Positions 1 through 9,605 of a DNA stretch of 64,000 nt are shown piece by piece. The DNA is taken from assembly GCA_003209565.1 (NCBI GenBank), contig QCQK01000002.1, forward strand, positions 27,637-91,636, read 5' to 3'. Origin of the DNA: Prochlorococcus sp. AG-449-J16. GTDB taxonomy: Bacteria; Cyanobacteriota; Cyanobacteriia; PCC-6307; Cyanobiaceae. The notes below the pieces were generated by a model. That model searched no databases, was not told where the DNA came from, and worked only from the letters and a program-made list of their open reading frames with translations. The translations under genes and the position numbers were made by a program. The first letter of the stretch is position 1; each line of letters begins with the position of its first letter.

Positions 1-1422
1 AGAGGTATTTCTATCACTTCAACTGTATTGCAATTTGAATATGAAAGATCAGTAATCAATCTATTAGATACACCAGGACATCAAGATTTCTCCGAAGATA
101 CTTATAGAACATTAGCTGCAGCTGATAATGCAGTTATGTTGGAAGATGCTGCTAAAGGACTAGAACCTCAAACTAGAAAATTGTTTGAAGTTTGTAAGAT
201 GCGAAAAATACCAATATTTACTTTCATAAATAAAATGGATAGACCAGGAAGAGAGCCATTTTCTTTACTTGATGAAATCGAATCAGAACTTGGATTAAAT
301 ACTTTACCTATTAACTGGCCAATTGGGAGTGGCGAGGAATTTAGAGGAGTTATTGATAGATTTTCGAGAGAGGTGATTTTATTTGATAAAGCTGTGAGAG
401 GGAAACAATCGAATGAGAAAAGATTAAGTCTTGAAGATAAAGAACTATCAAAATATGTAGAAAGAGATTTACTTGAAAACTCACTTGAAGAATTGGAGGT
501 TCTTGATGAGGCCGGATCGAAATTTGATAAAGAAAAAGTTTTTAATGGCTCTTTAACCCCAGTTTTCTTTGGATCTGCCATGACTAATTTTGGTGTAAGA
601 CCATTTTTAGATAGTTTTTTAAAAATGGCACAAAAACCAACTTCAAGAAATAGTAATAAAGGGGATATTGAACCTGCAAGCGATGAATTTAGTGGGTTTG
701 TTTTTAAGCTTCAGGCAAATATGGATCCAAAGCACAGAGATAGGGTTGCTTTTATAAGAGTTTGTAGTGGCAAATTTGAAAAGGATATGTCAGTTAAACA
801 TTCCAGAACTGGGAAAACAATCAGATTATCAAGACCACAAAAAATATTTGGGCAAGATAGAGAAGTAGTTGATGATGCCTATCCTGGAGATGTTATTGGT
901 TTAAATAATCCAGGGATGTTTTCTATTGGAGATACTCTTTATACGGGTGCTCATCTGGAATATGAGGGTATACCATCCTTTAGTCCTGAAATATTTAGCT
1001 GGCTAAGAAATCCAAATCCCTCAGCATTTAAAAACTTTAGAAAGGGTGTTAATGAACTTCGAGAAGAAGGTGCGGTTCAGATTCTTTATGACTTTGATGA
1101 GAGCAAAAGAGATCCTATACTCGCAGCGGTTGGTCAATTGCAGTTGGAAGTAGTAACTCATAGGTTAAAAAGTGAATATGGTGTAGATGCAAATCTTGAA
1201 TCAATGCCATATCAATTGGCTAGGTGGGTTTCTGATGGATGGCCAGCTATTGAAAAACTAGGAAGAATATTCAATTGTAAGATAGTTAAAGATTGTTGGA
1301 GTAGGCCAGTTATTCTTTTTAAAAATGATTGGAATCTAAATCAATTTGTTGAAGACAATAATCAATTAAATTTAAACAAAGTTGCTCCTGTTGTTAGTGG
1401 AGTCGAACCAATTGTTTTATAA
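1..1422 (+). CDS. prfC: Peptide chain release factor 3 (RF3), 5' part outside window
   Basis: RF3 is a ribosome-dependent translational GTPase that removes RF1/RF2 after peptide release. The frame is open from base 1, so the start and the P-loop (G1) lie upstream. Visible motifs are the switch-I sequence RGISIT at the edge, G3 DTPGH at bases 67-81 and G4 NKMD at 229-240. The segment [14 protein letters not shown] is characteristic of RF3 rather than EF-G. About 473 residues are present against roughly 530-550 for the family, so only the N-terminus is missing. The C-terminal RF3 domain ends normally with a TAA stop. Confidence 0.96.
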   Translation, partial: RGISITSTVLQFEYERSVINLLDTPGHQDFSEDTYRTLAAADNAVMLEDAAKGLEPQTRKLFEVCKMRKIPIFTFINKMDRPGREPFSLLDEIESELGLNTLPINWPIGSGEEFRGVIDRFSREVILFDKAVRGKQSNEKRLSLEDKELSKYVERDLLENSLEELEVLDEAGSKFDKEKVFNGSLTPVFFGSAMTNFGVRPFLDSFLKMAQKPTSRNSNKGDIEPASDEFSGFVFKLQANMDPKHRDRVAFIRVCSGKFEKDMSVKHSRTGKTIRLSRPQKIFGQDREVVDDAYPGDVIGLNNPGMFSIGDTLYTGAHLEYEGIPSFSPEIFSWLRNPNPSAFKNFRKGVNELREEGAVQILYDFDESKRDPILAAVGQLQLEVVTHRLKSEYGVDANLESMPYQLARWVSDGWPAIEKLGRIFNCKIVKDCWSRPVILFKNDWNLNQFVEDNNQLNLNKVAPVVSGVEPIVL

Positions 1423-1473
1423 AGTCTTAATGGATTATAAAATTAGTTAATCTGTTAATATTGGTAAAAAATT

Positions 1474-2145
1474 TTGGATTCAAACAGTAGTAAAAACAAT
1501 AAAGAAAAATCACCTTATGAAATTTTAGGTGTAAAAGAAGGTGTTGCTTTTGAGGATATTCAGAAGGCTAGAGATATTAAAATTAAAGAGGCTGGCGAAG
1601 ATTTGATTTTAAAAGCGAAAATAGAATCCTCCTTTGATCAATTACTTATGGGAAGTTTGAAAGCAAGGCAATCAGGGAATGTAAGTTATGAAGCTGTGAG
1701 TGCCTCAAAAAAAGAAAAACAAATTAATCAATTAACCAATAATTTCCCACTTCTTTCTAAGATAAAAAATTTAAATAACAACTCTAAGAGCTCAAGTCAG
1801 TATAGTCTGCCAAAAATAACCACTCCCTCATTTGATAATCTTTCAATAAAAATATCTGTTGGGCTATTATTTTTAATTTTATTATTTATCAGTCCAGACT
1901 CTAATAATAGACTTTTACTCTCTATCTCAACATTAATACTTACCTATACTCAAATTAAATCAGGGAAAAGATTTATAGGTTCTCTTGGTTGGAGTGTTAC
2001 CTTTCTTTCTATAGGATTAATATTTGGTGGATTGCTTGAAAATAATTCTTTCATTCAGGAAGTATCAGACAATTCTTTATCAATACAAAAAATTCAAAGT
2101 ATTCCAGCTATGGTTATTTTATGGTTAGGTGTAATTTTCTTATAA
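1474..2145 (+). CDS. CPP1-like / J-domain-like membrane protein
   Basis: The 223-residue product has an N-terminal J-like helical module (about residues 12-60, [11 protein letters not shown]) but no HPD tripeptide, so it is unlikely to stimulate DnaK like a classical J protein. The C-terminal half (about 125-223) has several hydrophobic membrane segments. This architecture matches the cyanobacterial relatives of plant CPP1 (chaperone-like protein of protochlorophyllide oxidoreductase). The start is TTG at 1474, because the first in-frame ATG lies deep inside the J-like region. It converges on hslO with a 6-base overlap. The family call is from motif reading and the specific function is inferred. 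Confidence 0.75.
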   Translation: MDSNSSKNNKEKSPYEILGVKEGVAFEDIQKARDIKIKEAGEDLILKAKIESSFDQLLMGSLKARQSGNVSYEAVSASKKEKQINQLTNNFPLLSKIKNLNNNSKSSSQYSLPKITTPSFDNLSIKISVGLLFLILLFISPDSNNRLLLSISTLILTYTQIKSGKRFIGSLGWSVTFLSIGLIFGGLLENNSFIQEVSDNSLSIQKIQSIPAMVILWLGVIFL

Positions 2146-3048
2146 TTGATTTTCTATCATCGATTTTATTTCTTCGTAATTTATAAGATATTTATTCTTA
2201 CAAAATTCACAAACTAATTCTGCTTTGCCATCTTTCTTGAGGATATCCTCCAACTCACTCTTATCAAGCATTTTCATCGCATTTAAACTTCTTTGTTTGG
2301 AACACTTGCATTTAAAACTAACTTCTTGGGAACGAGCTTTTTCAGAGACTGATTTATCGTCAATATCGGGAAATATATTTCTAATTAAAGAAAGAAGATT
2401 ATCTTTTGACTTAAATAAGTCTTCGCTGAAAGAATTAATTTCTTTACATCTTTCTTCAAGTATTGAGACAAGTAGAGGGTCAGTATCTTTTTTAGGTAGA
2501 ACTTGAGCTAATAAGCCACCAGTACAAATAACACTTTTATTTTGAATTTTTTCACCAATAAATACAGCAGAGGGAGTTTGCTCTGAATGAAATAAATATG
2601 AAGCCAAGTCTTCAGCAATATTTCCATTTACTAATTCAACAGTGCTTGTAAAGGGTTCTCCAAATCCATTATCTCTAATTACATTTAAATATCCTGTACC
2701 TAATGCTTTTGTAAAATCAAAAGAATATTTATTATTGCCTATTTTGACTAGGTCTAATTCTAAATTAGGATTTCCCACATACCCCCTAACTTTTCCGTCT
2801 CTGCCTGCGTCAACCAGTAATCCTTTTAAAGGCCCCTCAGATCTAACTCTTAAAGTAACTCTCCCATGCATTATCTTCATTGAACTTGCTAAAAGCAGTG
2901 AGGCACTAAATGCTCTTCCTAAGATACAGGTGGTTAAATAAGAAAGACCGTGTCTTTTTTTTGCCTCTAAAGAAGATTCTGTTGTTAAGACTGCAACTAA
3001 TCTGATTCCTCCATTTGCTGCAGTAGCCCGAACTATCCTATCCTGCAT
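2140..3048 (-). CDS. hslO: Redox-regulated chaperone Hsp33
   Basis: Hsp33 is a cytosolic holdase activated by oxidative unfolding. The 302-residue length is normal for the family. The C-terminal redox switch is intact: CKC at residues 247-249 and CEFC at 280-283 form the CxC...CxxC zinc centre. The N-terminal [10 protein letters not shown] segment is typical. The start overlaps the end of the upstream ABC ATPase gene by 11 bases, so the two are probably co-transcribed. The 3' end overlaps the convergent CPP1-like gene by 6 bases. Confidence 0.95.
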   Translation of the reverse strand: MQDRIVRATAANGGIRLVAVLTTESSLEAKKRHGLSYLTTCILGRAFSASLLLASSMKIMHGRVTLRVRSEGPLKGLLVDAGRDGKVRGYVGNPNLELDLVKIGNNKYSFDFTKALGTGYLNVIRDNGFGEPFTSTVELVNGNIAEDLASYLFHSEQTPSAVFIGEKIQNKSVICTGGLLAQVLPKKDTDPLLVSILEERCKEINSFSEDLFKSKDNLLSLIRNIFPDIDDKSVSEKARSQEVSFKCKCSKQRSLNAMKMLDKSELEDILKKDGKAELVCEFCKNKYLINYEEIKSMIENQL

Positions 3049-3685
3049 GATTTTCTTTCATAATATTTTTGATTTTCCCTTTTTCCAAGAATAATATCTT
3101 AGAAGGAATTCCTTCAAATAAGGCAGGTTCATGAGTAACAATAATAATTGTATTTTTATTTTTTAAATCAAGAATTAAATTCTTCACATCATTTCTCATT
3201 GAATGGTCTAATCCAGCAGTTGGTTCATCAAGTAAAAGAATTGAGGGATTTCTAAGTAGTTGAACTGCAACAGCTAATCGCCTTTGTTGTCCTCCACTTA
3301 GTTGTTCTGGTGGTTGGGTTAGATCAATTTTTTTCAAACCAACTTTATTTAAAACTATTTCTATATTTTTTTCTCTTAAAGATTTATGGCCTATTTTTAA
3401 TTCTTTCCCAATGGTTGTACCTATAAAGTATCTCTCAGGAAATTGGAATACTACCCCACAAAACCATCTTCTTTGTCTAGAAGATAAAATTTTATTCTTC
3501 CAAGTAATTTTTCCTTTTTGTGGATTTGTTAATCCGCTTATTATTTCGAGAAGTGTTGTTTTCCCAGAACCACTATTGCCACAAATTAAAATAATTTCAT
3601 TTTCATGAACTTTTAAATTTAAATTGTCTATTATTTTTCTTTCACCAGTTTGGGGTTGATAAGATATTTCTTTTAAATCAAGCAT
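3038..3685 (-). CDS. ABC transporter ATP-binding protein, ABCI11/ECF-like
   Basis: The 215-residue ATPase contains Walker A (GNSGSGKT, residues 36-43), signature LSGGQ with following QRR, Walker [12 protein letters not shown] and a switch His in VTHEP. The QFPERYF sequence after the Q-loop is typical of ECF/CbiO-type ATPases and of the cyanobacterial and plastid NAP14/ABCI11 group. No permease gene is adjacent, so the substrate cannot be read from context. It is the first gene of a short minus-strand unit with hslO, overlapping it by 11 bases. Confidence 0.85.
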   Translation of the reverse strand: MLDLKEISYQPQTGERKIIDNLNLKVHENEIILICGNSGSGKTTLLEIISGLTNPQKGKITWKNKILSSRQRRWFCGVVFQFPERYFIGTTIGKELKIGHKSLREKNIEIVLNKVGLKKIDLTQPPEQLSGGQQRRLAVAVQLLRNPSILLLDEPTAGLDHSMRNDVKNLILDLKNKNTIIIVTHEPALFEGIPSKILFLEKGKIKNIMKENHAG

Positions 3686-3768
3686 TATTAATTAAGTTTT
3701 AGGTATTAATTTTAATCTAGTAATAACTTACTTATAATAGCTTTAGATCTAAAAAGCTATTAGTTAAT

Positions 3769-4212
3769 ATGAATATTATTTTTAGGGAAGTTGATCCTTT
3801 TAATTGTTGGATTTGGATCAGATTTTCAGAATCACCGACTCAAGATGAAAAAAATTATTTAGATGGCCTTTTTGATAGTTGGTACGTTTTAGGAAGGTTA
3901 GGTGGATTTAATTCTGAAAATTTGCAAACTCATGAAGAGGGTTCCGATTTAAGTTGGATGTCCTACGATAATGACCAAAAAAATGCATCTCTTCCAGCCT
4001 TAATGCATAATTTAGGAATTATGGAATATCAAAACCTGTGGGGAAGATGTTGGGTTGATTTTGGAACTTCAGACTCCATTTCAATAGATATATTAATTAA
4101 TTCTTTGAATGAGATATCAAATAATTATGTAAAAATTGAAGAGTTAATTATTGGGGGTGAAAATAATGATTGGGCAATTGAAGAACATGAAGATTTAGTT
4201 TTCAAAGATTAA
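3769..4212 (+). CDS. DUF3531 family protein
   Basis: A 147-residue soluble protein without signal peptide or membrane segments. It contains the aromatic-rich start (FNCWIWIRF), a central SWYVLGRLGGFN segment and WGRCWVDFGT, which I recognise as the cyanobacterial and plastid DUF3531 family. The function is unknown. It starts a plus-strand unit with rsmE and the DUF92 gene (gaps of 9 and 6 bases), so co-expression with rRNA methylation is likely but not informative on mechanism. Confidence 0.8.
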   Translation: MNIIFREVDPFNCWIWIRFSESPTQDEKNYLDGLFDSWYVLGRLGGFNSENLQTHEEGSDLSWMSYDNDQKNASLPALMHNLGIMEYQNLWGRCWVDFGTSDSISIDILINSLNEISNNYVKIEELIIGGENNDWAIEEHEDLVFKD

Positions 4213-4221
4213 GTGTTTTAG

Positions 4222-4995
4222 ATGGAAGACTTAACAAGATTAATTATTTCCCATGAAAGAATTGAAAATATTAAGAAAAATAATTTAGAACTTTCTAACG
4301 AAGAGGCTCATTATATAAATAAAGTAATGAGGATAAAAAATGGCAAAGAAATATTTATAACTAACGGAATGGGTTCATTATGGAAAGCTATTAAAGTTAA
4401 AAATGATTGTTTAGAAATAATTCACTTAAAAAAACCTTACTTGTTTCAAGAACAAGAAACTTACTTATTAGGTATAGCTGTTGTTATACCAAAAAGTGGT
4501 TTTGAGGATATTTTAAAAATGTGTACTGAAATAGGAATTGATTTTATACAGCCATTATTTTCAGAAAGACAGGTACACAAAAATTTAAACTTTTCTAGAA
4601 AACTTTTGAGATGGAATTCAATTATCAAAGAAGCAGTTGAGCAAAGTGAGAGATTATGGAAACCATCTATTTTAAATGGTATGGATATTATTGAATGGCT
4701 AAAAAGCAGAGATAATCAAGAAAGAGTTTCAATTTCAATAACTAGAGAAGAAACACTATATGACTTAAATCAATGGTTAAGAAAAAAACAAGAATTTGTA
4801 GATAAAAAAGGAGGTATTTTTTGGAATGTAATTGGCCCTGAAGGAGGTTGGTCTTCCAAAGAAATTGATTTTTTTAATAAAAATAGTATTACCTTTGTTA
4901 AACTTTCTGACACTATCTTAAGAACCTCAACGGCTAGTATTAATGCATCATCAATCCTAAATCAATGGAGAATTGATTTGAAATTAAGGAATTAG
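4222..4995 (+). CDS. rsmE: 16S rRNA m3U1498 methyltransferase
   Basis: RsmE uses S-adenosylmethionine to methylate N3 of U1498 in 16S rRNA. The 257-residue protein has the N-terminal PUA-like part (NEEAHYINKVMR) and a C-terminal SPOUT trefoil-knot domain with IGPEGGWS and the knot helix LRTSTASINASSIL near the end. Length and motif order are normal. It lies 9 bases after the DUF3531 gene and 6 bases before the DUF92 gene. Confidence 0.93.
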   Translation: MEDLTRLIISHERIENIKKNNLELSNEEAHYINKVMRIKNGKEIFITNGMGSLWKAIKVKNDCLEIIHLKKPYLFQEQETYLLGIAVVIPKSGFEDILKMCTEIGIDFIQPLFSERQVHKNLNFSRKLLRWNSIIKEAVEQSERLWKPSILNGMDIIEWLKSRDNQERVSISITREETLYDLNQWLRKKQEFVDKKGGIFWNVIGPEGGWSSKEIDFFNKNSITFVKLSDTILRTSTASINASSILNQWRIDLKLRN

Positions 4996-5001
4996 ATAAA
5001 T

Positions 5002-5739
5002 ATGGATTTAATTAGCAATCAATTTTTTATAGGTTTTTGCATTAATTTTATTTTGATTTTTATATTTTGTAAGATTCCTTTGATGACAAAAAGTGGTTGG
5101 ATAAGTGCAGGAATTTTAGGCACAATTTTGTGGGCGTGTTTGTCTTGGCAGGGCTGGATGTCAGTTGTAATTTATCTATTATTGGGATCTCTAGTTACCA
5201 AAATAGGTTTTAAATTTAAAAAAGAACAAGGAATAGCTGAAAAAAGAGAAGGAAGAAGAGGTCCTGAGAATGTATGGGGCTCTGCAGCTACAGGATTATT
5301 TCTTGCCATTATGACCAAATTTAATGCTGCCAACGTAGTGATGTTTAAAGTAGGTTTCGCTGCAAGTTTTACTGCAAAGTTGGCGGATACTTTTGGCAGC
5401 GAAATTGGAAAAAGATTTGGTAAAGACACATATTTAATTACCTCACTGAAAAAGGTTGAGAGAGGAACTGAAGGAGGAATAAGTATAGAAGGAACATTAG
5501 CTAGTGTTGTGGGATCAATATTTATGGCTTTTGTAATGCTACGTCTATCAATTATTTCTACAAAATACCATTTCATAGTTGTTGCAGTTTCGGGATTTTT
5601 GGCCACACTTTCTGAGAGTATTATTGGTGCTAAATTTCAAAACAAATATAAATTAAGTAATGAATTGGTAAATGCTATTCAGACAAGTATTGCTTCTGTT
5701 TTTGCTATCTTTGCTCTTATTTTATATTCATATTTTTAA
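5002..5739 (+). CDS. DUF92 (TIGR00297) integral membrane protein, VTE6-like
   Basis: A 245-residue polytopic protein with about six hydrophobic segments. Conserved DUF92 signatures are present: GPENVWGSAATG near residue 87, the soluble-facing KLADTFGSEIGKRFG and the ERGTEGGISIEGT loop. The family includes the plant phytyl-phosphate kinase VTE6, so a role in recycling phytol from chlorophyll is plausible here, but this is inference. It is the last gene of the DUF3531-rsmE unit. Confidence 0.85.
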   Translation: MDLISNQFFIGFCINFILIFIFCKIPLMTKSGWISAGILGTILWACLSWQGWMSVVIYLLLGSLVTKIGFKFKKEQGIAEKREGRRGPENVWGSAATGLFLAIMTKFNAANVVMFKVGFAASFTAKLADTFGSEIGKRFGKDTYLITSLKKVERGTEGGISIEGTLASVVGSIFMAFVMLRLSIISTKYHFIVVAVSGFLATLSESIIGAKFQNKYKLSNELVNAIQTSIASVFAIFALILYSYF

Positions 5740-5760
5740 ATTAAAAATATTTGTAAAGAC

Positions 5761-6405
5761 TTAGGATTCCTTCCACTTTGTAAGAATCTCCCAGCTCTTA
5801 AGTCTTTGGAAAATCCAGAAATGACCTTCGGAATTTAGATGAATTCCATCATGCGTAATCCAATTTTTACTCCTATTATCAGAGTACATTTCTCTAAAAG
5901 TAGGCAGAAATGGGACATTCTGATTGAGGCATACTTCCTCCATTCTTCTTTCATAAGAATTACAAAAATCATTTGAGTACCATAGACATCCTGCAAACGG
6001 CATTTTGCTTTCGTCAACAGGTGTGAGACCAATAACAAAGACATTTGTTTGAGAGTTCATTTCATTAATTAGTCTCTCTAGTCCATATTCAAATCCATCT
6101 ATATCTAATTGATGTCTTCCGTTTTTCTGACCAATTGCGGCAGTGTCGTTAAGACCAACATTAAGCAGGATTGCTTTAGGTTTATTTCTTCTCGTTTCTC
6201 CTCTAGATGACCATTCTTTTTCCCATCTAGCTGAAACTTTTTCTATCCCATCTCCCCTTACGCCAAGTTGATAAATTACTGGCCCATTTTGGTTGTCGCA
6301 CCAATCTTTTCTAAGCCTCTCGCACCATCCGCCACCTTCCTTATCTCCCCATCCATAAACTGAGCTATCTCCAATTACAACTAGTTGTTTTGGTAAACTA
6401 ATCAC
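5761..6405 (-). CDS. SGNH/GDSL-family hydrolase
   Basis: A 214-residue protein with block I IGDSSVYGWG (nucleophile Ser near residue 14), the Asn block LLNVGLNDTA, and the C-terminal DGIHLNSEGH holding the catalytic Asp and His. All four SGNH elements can be placed. No signal peptide is visible, so a cytosolic esterase or thioesterase is likely; the substrate is unknown. It lies 49 bases downstream of phnE on the same strand and could be in the same transcript. Confidence 0.85.
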   Translation of the reverse strand: MISLPKQLVVIGDSSVYGWGDKEGGGWCERLRKDWCDNQNGPVIYQLGVRGDGIEKVSARWEKEWSSRGETRRNKPKAILLNVGLNDTAAIGQKNGRHQLDIDGFEYGLERLINEMNSQTNVFVIGLTPVDESKMPFAGCLWYSNDFCNSYERRMEEVCLNQNVPFLPTFREMYSDNRSKNWITHDGIHLNSEGHFWIFQRLKSWEILTKWKES

Positions 6406-6454
6406 TATAACCGGAAAAAAATAATTACTTGATTTAACAAATTATTCTTACAAA

Positions 6455-7957
6455 TCAAGTTAAACTATTTTTGATTTTACCATTTATTAATTCGCCAACT
6501 ATTGCGATGGAGCTATAAGCTATCAAAACTATCGTAACTTCTTGCCATGCGAAGGAACTTAGTGACTCTTGCAATTGCCAACCTAAACCAACACTTCCAA
6601 TAACCCCAACTATTGCAGTTTCTCTAATAATTATGTCAGACCTATAAGCGCAATAAGATAAGTAACTTTTTGCTTGTTGAGAAAATAAACCTAAAAGCCA
6701 ACTAGTCTTTTTTGAGATTCCTAACGATCTCATTGCAATATAATTTCTCTTATCTTGGCTATCTAGATTTGTAAAAAGTAATTTGCTTGTAATTCCAGCG
6801 TTATGAAGACCTAATGTTAAAGCTGCTATAGATAAAGAAGGATTATTAAAAGTTAACAGAGTTAGAAGTATTACAGGTGTGGGTATTAAACGTAATAAAA
6901 ATGCAAAAATTTTTATAAAAATTTTAGAAGTATTGTCGTTAAAAATTCCTATTAATAATGGAGGTACACTAATTGCGATTCCTGTTGATAAAAGACTTAA
7001 AATTATTGTTTCCAATATAAGTTTTAAGAAATCAAATAATCCTAAATCTGAGCTTGATTTAAATAGAGAACTAACAGAATTAAAATTTTCAAAATTCTTA
7101 TTAAAAAGAAAATAAAGACAGTATGAAAAAGAAAATAAAATTGTTATTAAAAAAACTGCTGTAAAAAAAATAGATAGGATTTTATTTGTATTATTAAATT
7201 TTATTTTTTTGAATATTAATCCAGAAAGAATTATCAAAATTGCTAAGGACCATAAATAAGTCCAAAACTCTCTAAAATTCAAAGTCTGAAGAGATAAATA
7301 AATACTAGTACCTATTCCTCCAATCCCAAAAATTCCTAAAATTACTGTACTTCTTATTGAACATTCTAACCGATATAAACCAAAGTTTTTAAATGTATTT
7401 ATTATAGGATTCCATATTAAAGTTAATAAAGAAGAAAATTTAGGTGCATTTATTTGGTTTATAGATTCAATACTTTTATAGTCTATAGTTTCTAATTGTT
7501 CAGCAAAAACTTTTGAATTTATAGCAATATAAGGAATACATATAGCTATGATTCCTATTGAAAAATTTATGCCATATATTTGCATTAGTAGTATTCCCCA
7601 AAGTACTTCATGAATTGATCTAATTATTGTTAAAAAAAACCTTATTATGTAGTAGAAAAAATTTGGAATATTAAAAATTTTATAAAAAATATTAGAGGAT
7701 AATATTCCAAAAATTGTCCCAAAAATAATACTTACTAACCAACTAAAAAAACCAATTAAGATAGTTTCATTTAATCGATTAATTACGGTAATAATAATTT
7801 CATTATCGATCTTGGGATTAAATGCAGAAATTAAGAATTCTTGGAATAATTTTAATCCTCCAAAATGAATATTGGTTATGAATTGATACCCTAGAGGGAT
7901 GCAAACCAAAATTGGAAGAAAAGATAATGAGGTATAGTTTAATTTTAATTTATTCAA
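6455..7957 (-). CDS. phnE: Phosphonate-type ABC transporter permease, two fused halves
   Basis: The 500-residue protein is very hydrophobic, with about a dozen membrane segments. It contains two copies of the binding-protein-dependent permease module. The first cytoplasmic EAA-like loop is near residues 150-175 and the second, with SKLLFTNLDSQDKRNYIAMRSLGIS, is near 390-420. A typical PhnE is one half of this size, so this is an in-frame tandem fusion that can supply the whole transmembrane channel. It follows phnC with a 4-base gap and completes a phnDCE set. The substrate may be phosphonate or phosphite. Confidence 0.88.
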   Translation of the reverse strand: MNKLKLNYTSLSFLPILVCIPLGYQFITNIHFGGLKLFQEFLISAFNPKIDNEIIITVINRLNETILIGFFSWLVSIIFGTIFGILSSNIFYKIFNIPNFFYYIIRFFLTIIRSIHEVLWGILLMQIYGINFSIGIIAICIPYIAINSKVFAEQLETIDYKSIESINQINAPKFSSLLTLIWNPIINTFKNFGLYRLECSIRSTVILGIFGIGGIGTSIYLSLQTLNFREFWTYLWSLAILIILSGLIFKKIKFNNTNKILSIFFTAVFLITILFSFSYCLYFLFNKNFENFNSVSSLFKSSSDLGLFDFLKLILETIILSLLSTGIAISVPPLLIGIFNDNTSKIFIKIFAFLLRLIPTPVILLTLLTFNNPSLSIAALTLGLHNAGITSKLLFTNLDSQDKRNYIAMRSLGISKKTSWLLGLFSQQAKSYLSYCAYRSDIIIRETAIVGVIGSVGLGWQLQESLSSFAWQEVTIVLIAYSSIAIVGELINGKIKNSLT

Positions 7958-7961
7958 CTAA

Positions 7962-8702
7962 TTAATATATTTTGTCTAAATGAAGCTTCTTTAAGTTAGT
8001 TCTTTTGATATTGAAAGAAATTCTTCCATCCTTTATTCCAATAACTTTATCGAAATCGTTCAGTAAATCTAATCTATGTAGTGCAACTAATGTTGTCTTA
8101 GAGGATTTTTTTTGATTATTTTTATCTACATTTTCTAGCAGCAGGTTTTTAATTGTTGTTATCAATTTGGGATCTAAATTATTAAAAGGCTCATCTGCAA
8201 GCAATATATTCGATTCTTGAATTAAAGACCTAGCTATAGCTACCCTTTGTTTTTGGCCCCCAGATAGCTTACTGATTTTTTTATCGTAAATAGAGTTATG
8301 AAGTCTACATAATTGCATATATTTATGCGCCTTCTTAAAAGAACTTGTATTTAGCAAATTTTTAAAAGCGAAATAAAAATTGTTTTCCGCTAGTAGTCCA
8401 CAATTAACATTTTGTTCTGCTGAGAGATCTTCTATTAATCTTAAATCTTGCCATATAGTTGTTATCCTTCGTTTCTGGTTTCTATTTAATTCATCGAAAC
8501 TTTTATTGAATAATTTAACCTCGCCATGAGTTGGCTTGATAGTGCCATTAAGCACTGATATAAGAGTAGTTTTTCCTGAACCGCTTTTACCTAAAAGTGC
8601 AATTTTCTCACCTGGATTGATTTTTAAATTTATATCATTTAAGATCAGATTATTTTTGTATTTATAAGATATATTTCTTAATTCTAAGAGAGTATTATTC
8701 AT
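7962..8702 (-). CDS. phnC: Phosphonate-type ABC transporter ATP-binding protein
   Basis: A 246-residue ATPase with Walker A GKSGSGKTT near residue 38, Q-loop TIWQDLRL, signature LSGGQKQR and Walker B LLADEPFNNLDP. It energises the PhnE permease. Its start overlaps the phnD stop by 4 bases (ATGA arrangement) and its stop lies 4 bases before the phnE start, which indicates translational coupling in one operon. Sequence and context fit PhnC; the exact phosphorus substrate cannot be read from the ATPase. Confidence 0.9.
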   Translation of the reverse strand: MNNTLLELRNISYKYKNNLILNDINLKINPGEKIALLGKSGSGKTTLISVLNGTIKPTHGEVKLFNKSFDELNRNQKRRITTIWQDLRLIEDLSAEQNVNCGLLAENNFYFAFKNLLNTSSFKKAHKYMQLCRLHNSIYDKKISKLSGGQKQRVAIARSLIQESNILLADEPFNNLDPKLITTIKNLLLENVDKNNQKKSSKTTLVALHRLDLLNDFDKVIGIKDGRISFNIKRTNLKKLHLDKIY

Positions 8703-9592
8703 CTAATTTTATTTAATTTCCTCCCGATGTCCTCTATATTTTTATACTGTTTTGCTTCTGCATTTATAAACCTTTTTGCATTGAACATATCTAATATCTC
8801 TTTGTGTGATTTTTGATTAATATCTAAATTTAGAATTACTGATTTAAGTTTTTTTGTAAACCCTTCCCCGAATCTATCCTCAAGATCCCCTTGAGCTATC
8901 CAGTGATAGTCTACATATTCTGGGGTGATCCAGAATAATTCTAAATTACTTGTTCTTTTGGGATTATTTTTAAGATTATTTTCCCAAACTTGTTTATTTA
9001 AAGCTCCAGCATCAAATGCCCCACTATTAACTAAAGCTATAGTGGCATCATGACTCCCACTAAAACCTGCTTTTTTCCCTTTAAAATGTTTAATTTCTAC
9101 TCCTGCTTGATTTAAAAAATATTCTGGCATTAATCTTCCAGAAGTTGAGTTATCAGAGCCAAAAGTAAATCTTAAATTCTTTAGTTTTTTAAGTCCTTTA
9201 ATGTTTGAAATTGAGTTAAGTTCTAAATTCTTGTTTACTATAAAAACACTTTTAAATTCCTTATCAATATCTCTTTGAGCTATGACAATTGAATTAGGAG
9301 TTTGTAATCTTGCTTGAACTCCTGATAAACCGCCAAACCAAACCAGATCTAAATCTTTAGTTCTAAATCCAGTTACTGCTGCAACATAATTAATAACAGG
9401 AATGTATTTAACTTCTACATCAAGTTGCTTGGATAATTCTTTTGAAAATAAATTAAATCTTTTATCCAAAATATCTTGGTTTTGATCAGGTATTGCTCCA
9501 ACTTTTAAAATTTCGGGATTTGAAAATACAGGTGATGAAAAAATAGAAAATAATAGAGATGAACTTATTAGGAAATTTTTGAAATTAATCAT
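8699..9592 (-). CDS. phnD: Phosphonate/phosphite-type ABC substrate-binding protein
   Basis: A periplasmic binding protein of the PhnD/PtxB fold. I take the ATG at 9592, because the residues after it (basic start, hydrophobic core, SSPVFS) form a clean signal peptide. A start at 9634 would place extra residues before the signal and overlap aspC. The mature part begins LKVGAIPDQNQ and contains DLVWFGGLSGVQAR and the ligand-site region GSDNSTSGRLMPE. The gene lies 13 bases behind aspC and overlaps phnC by 4 bases. Phosphonate, methylphosphonate or phosphite are possible ligands. No ptxD or C-P lyase gene is present in the window. Confidence 0.88.
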   Translation of the reverse strand: MINFKNFLISSSLLFSIFSSPVFSNPEILKVGAIPDQNQDILDKRFNLFSKELSKQLDVEVKYIPVINYVAAVTGFRTKDLDLVWFGGLSGVQARLQTPNSIVIAQRDIDKEFKSVFIVNKNLELNSISNIKGLKKLKNLRFTFGSDNSTSGRLMPEYFLNQAGVEIKHFKGKKAGFSGSHDATIALVNSGAFDAGALNKQVWENNLKNNPKRTSNLELFWITPEYVDYHWIAQGDLEDRFGEGFTKKLKSVILNLDINQKSHKEILDMFNAKRFINAEAKQYKNIEDIGRKLNKIR

Positions 9593-9605
9593 AAATTTTT
9601 TAAAG